A DNA stretch of 34,151 nucleotides from assembly GCA_020426845.1 (NCBI GenBank), contig JAGQPF010000455.1, positions 1 through 34,151 on the forward strand, read 5' to 3'. Made by a program: the position numbers and the translations under genes. Source of the stretch: Planctomycetales bacterium. GTDB taxonomy: Bacteria > Planctomycetota > Planctomycetia > Pirellulales > Pirellulaceae. The notes under the pieces were generated by a model. The model did not search any database, was not told where the DNA came from, and saw only the letters and a program-made list of their open reading frames with translations. Of the stretch, positions 32,678-34,151 are shown one piece after another; the stretch's first letter is position 1; each line of letters begins with the position of its first letter.

Positions 32678-34151
32678 ATGACGCTGCGAAAAACTCTGTT
32701 GGCTGGTGGGCTCTGCTTGTTCAGCATCTGCCTCGTTTCGCCGGCGCGAGCGGAGGAGGAGTCCGGTAGGCTCCCCCAAGACTATTTGGAGATGGCGGCC
32801 CGCATTGACCAGCTGCTGACCGAACGGTGGCAGCAGGAACAGGTTGCTCCCAGCCCCCCGGCGAGCGACGCCGAGTTTTTGCGCCGCACGTGTCTGGACC
32901 TGACTGGGGTCGTGCCAACCGTGGCATTGGCCCGCGAGTTTTTGGATGGCGTGCGCCCCGACGCCACCGAGTCGGCAACGTCGGTGGAATTGCATCGCCG
33001 CCGTCTCGTCGATCGGCTGTTGAGTTCCCCGCGATACGCATCGCACATGGCGACCGTGTGGCGCACTCGCATGCTGCCCGAGCAGTTTGATCCAGGACAG
33101 CTGCCGACAGCGATGGGTCTGGAGCGTTGGCTGCGTCAGCAGTTTGCCAGAAACTTGCGTTATGACAATCTGGTGGCCGATTTGGTCGCCTCATCCGGCA
33201 CTCGCGAGTCCGGCCCGGCGCTTTACTTCACGGCGTTGGAATTGAAACCGGAGAAGCTCGCCGCCAGCACGGCGCGCATTTTTATGGGCCTGCAGATTCA
33301 ATGTGCGGAATGCCATAATCATCCGTTCGACCATTGGACGCAGCAGGACTTTTGGGGCTACGCGGCATTCTTTGCCCAGTTGGAGGGCGCGGGCGACGAG
33401 CAGCCGTTTCCTCGCGCAGTGAACGTCTTGCGAGATTCCAACCGGGGCGAGGTGACCTTGCCCGATCAAGAGGACCCCGTGGCGCCAAAGTTCCCGGCTG
33501 GCCAGTTGTCGAGCCAGGAACTGGGCGGCACGCGCCGCCAGCAACTCGCGATTTGGCTCGCGTCGCGCGACAATCCCTATCTTGCGCGAGCCGCCGTCAA
33601 CTGGGCCTGGGCACACTTGTTCGGGCGCGGCTTGGTGGACCCGGTCGACGACTTGGGTAAACACAACCCGGCCAGCCATCCGCAACTCATGGAGGAGTTG
33701 GCAATCTACTTCGAACGCAACGGCTTCGACGTTCAGGACCTGCTGCGCACGCTTTGCAGCACGAAAGCGTACCAGCTCTCCAGTCGCCGCGAGGGTGGCG
33801 AGGCGCCTGCCGAGCTCTACGCACAGATGGCTGTCAAGACGTTGACTGCCGAGCAGTACTACGACTCCCTGGCACGCTGCCTGACACAGGCCGAGGCCGC
33901 GGAAGGGCCGACCGGACAGGCGTTCGACCAGCGCCGCGTCGAGTTCATTGTGCGAATGCAAACCGCCGCCCGCTCGGCGCTTGAGTACGAGAACGGGCCG
34001 CGCCAAGCGTTGCAGTTGATGAACGGCCCGCTGACCGGCGAGGCGACGAGCATCGAGCAAAGCGCCTTGCTTGGCTCGTTGGAAGCGCCTTTCTTCACCG
34101 ACCGTCAGCGGTTGGAGACGCTGTTTTTGGCGACACTTTCCCGGCCGCCCA
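32678..34151 (+). CDS. DUF1549/DUF1553 protein, truncated by the window end
   Basis: An open frame of 491 codons that runs off the right edge. A signal peptide is clear (MTLRKTLLAGGLCLFSICLV, then SPARA). DUF1549 begins near residue 38 with IDQLL, FLRRTCLDLTGVVPT, and ends with the CxxCH motif in IQCAECHNHPFDHWTQQDFW (about 207-226). The DUF1553 part begins with RRQQLAIWLASRDNPYLARAAVNWAWAHLFGRGLVDP. Unlike the protein at 2151-5720 it lacks the N-terminal PSCyt1 haem domain and the discoidin-like insert. The ATG at 32678 has GAGG six bases upstream. In planctomycetes such genes are often followed by a DUF1501 gene, which would lie beyond the window. Function is unknown. Confidence 0.93.
   Translation, partial: MTLRKTLLAGGLCLFSICLVSPARAEEESGRLPQDYLEMAARIDQLLTERWQQEQVAPSPPASDAEFLRRTCLDLTGVVPTVALAREFLDGVRPDATESATSVELHRRRLVDRLLSSPRYASHMATVWRTRMLPEQFDPGQLPTAMGLERWLRQQFARNLRYDNLVADLVASSGTRESGPALYFTALELKPEKLAASTARIFMGLQIQCAECHNHPFDHWTQQDFWGYAAFFAQLEGAGDEQPFPRAVNVLRDSNRGEVTLPDQEDPVAPKFPAGQLSSQELGGTRRQQLAIWLASRDNPYLARAAVNWAWAHLFGRGLVDPVDDLGKHNPASHPQLMEELAIYFERNGFDVQDLLRTLCSTKAYQLSSRREGGEAPAELYAQMAVKTLTAEQYYDSLARCLTQAEAAEGPTGQAFDQRRVEFIVRMQTAARSALEYENGPRQALQLMNGPLTGEATSIEQSALLGSLEAPFFTDRQRLETLFLATLSRPP

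Noticed and set aside
33191-34060. Minus-strand open frame of 289 codons
   Set aside because: It is antisense to the terminal DUF1549/DUF1553 gene, whose frame is open to the window edge and has a signal peptide and CxxCH motif.

Overview
The window looks like a chromosomal segment of a high-GC Planctomycetota bacterium, probably of the Pirellulales type. The evidence is protein content: a DUF1501 protein paired with a PSCyt1/DUF1549/DUF1553 protein, a second DUF1549/DUF1553 protein, two secreted sulfatases, Tat-exported sugar isomerase-like proteins, a DUF3472 protein, a BlaI/M56 pair and many short palindromic dispersed repeats. No rRNA, tRNA, CRISPR array, transposase or phage gene was seen. 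The genus assignment is an inference; no sequence search was possible.

Layout. 1-541: three tandem 186-bp units, each with a long hairpin. 562-5720 (minus): DUF1501 and the giant cytochrome-like DUF1549/DUF1553 protein. 6039-8519 (minus): sulfatase and TIM-barrel isomerase, divergent from an amidohydrolase and a PL10-like pectate lyase (8715-11229, plus). 11284-13809 (minus): DUF3472 protein, small PH-like membrane protein and RsmE, a probable operon. 13978-19395 (plus): second sulfatase, second isomerase, PhoD-like phosphatase and an exported nitrilase-family hydrolase. These two halves read as an exported carbohydrate/sulfate-ester/phosphate-ester scavenging region: sulfatases remove sulfate, the lyase cuts polyuronates, and the isomerase-like, amidohydrolase, phosphatase and nitrilase-like proteins could process small products. 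That joint role is inferred from neighbourhood.

19518-27329 is more housekeeping: a GlmM-like phosphohexomutase diverging from a PGM2-type phosphohexomutase, PncC/CinA-type amidohydrolase, an FHA-GGDEF diguanylate cyclase, DapA and PdxJ. From 26907 come a BlaI-type repressor and an M56 (BlaR1-like) membrane peptidase whose C-terminal outer domain is not a recognisable penicillin-binding domain. Then follow a LOG-family protein bracketed by palindromic repeats, an SLC13-type anion transporter, a CoA-binding protein and a truncated DUF1549/DUF1553 gene running off the end.

No complete novel defence or biosynthetic system is evident. The best candidates for something undescribed are the BlaI/M56 pair with an unfamiliar sensor domain and a promoter that predicts a leaderless message, and at least five distinct families of short repeats placed between, and in one case apparently inside, genes. 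Long reverse-strand open frames opposite the genes are products of high GC and were not annotated.
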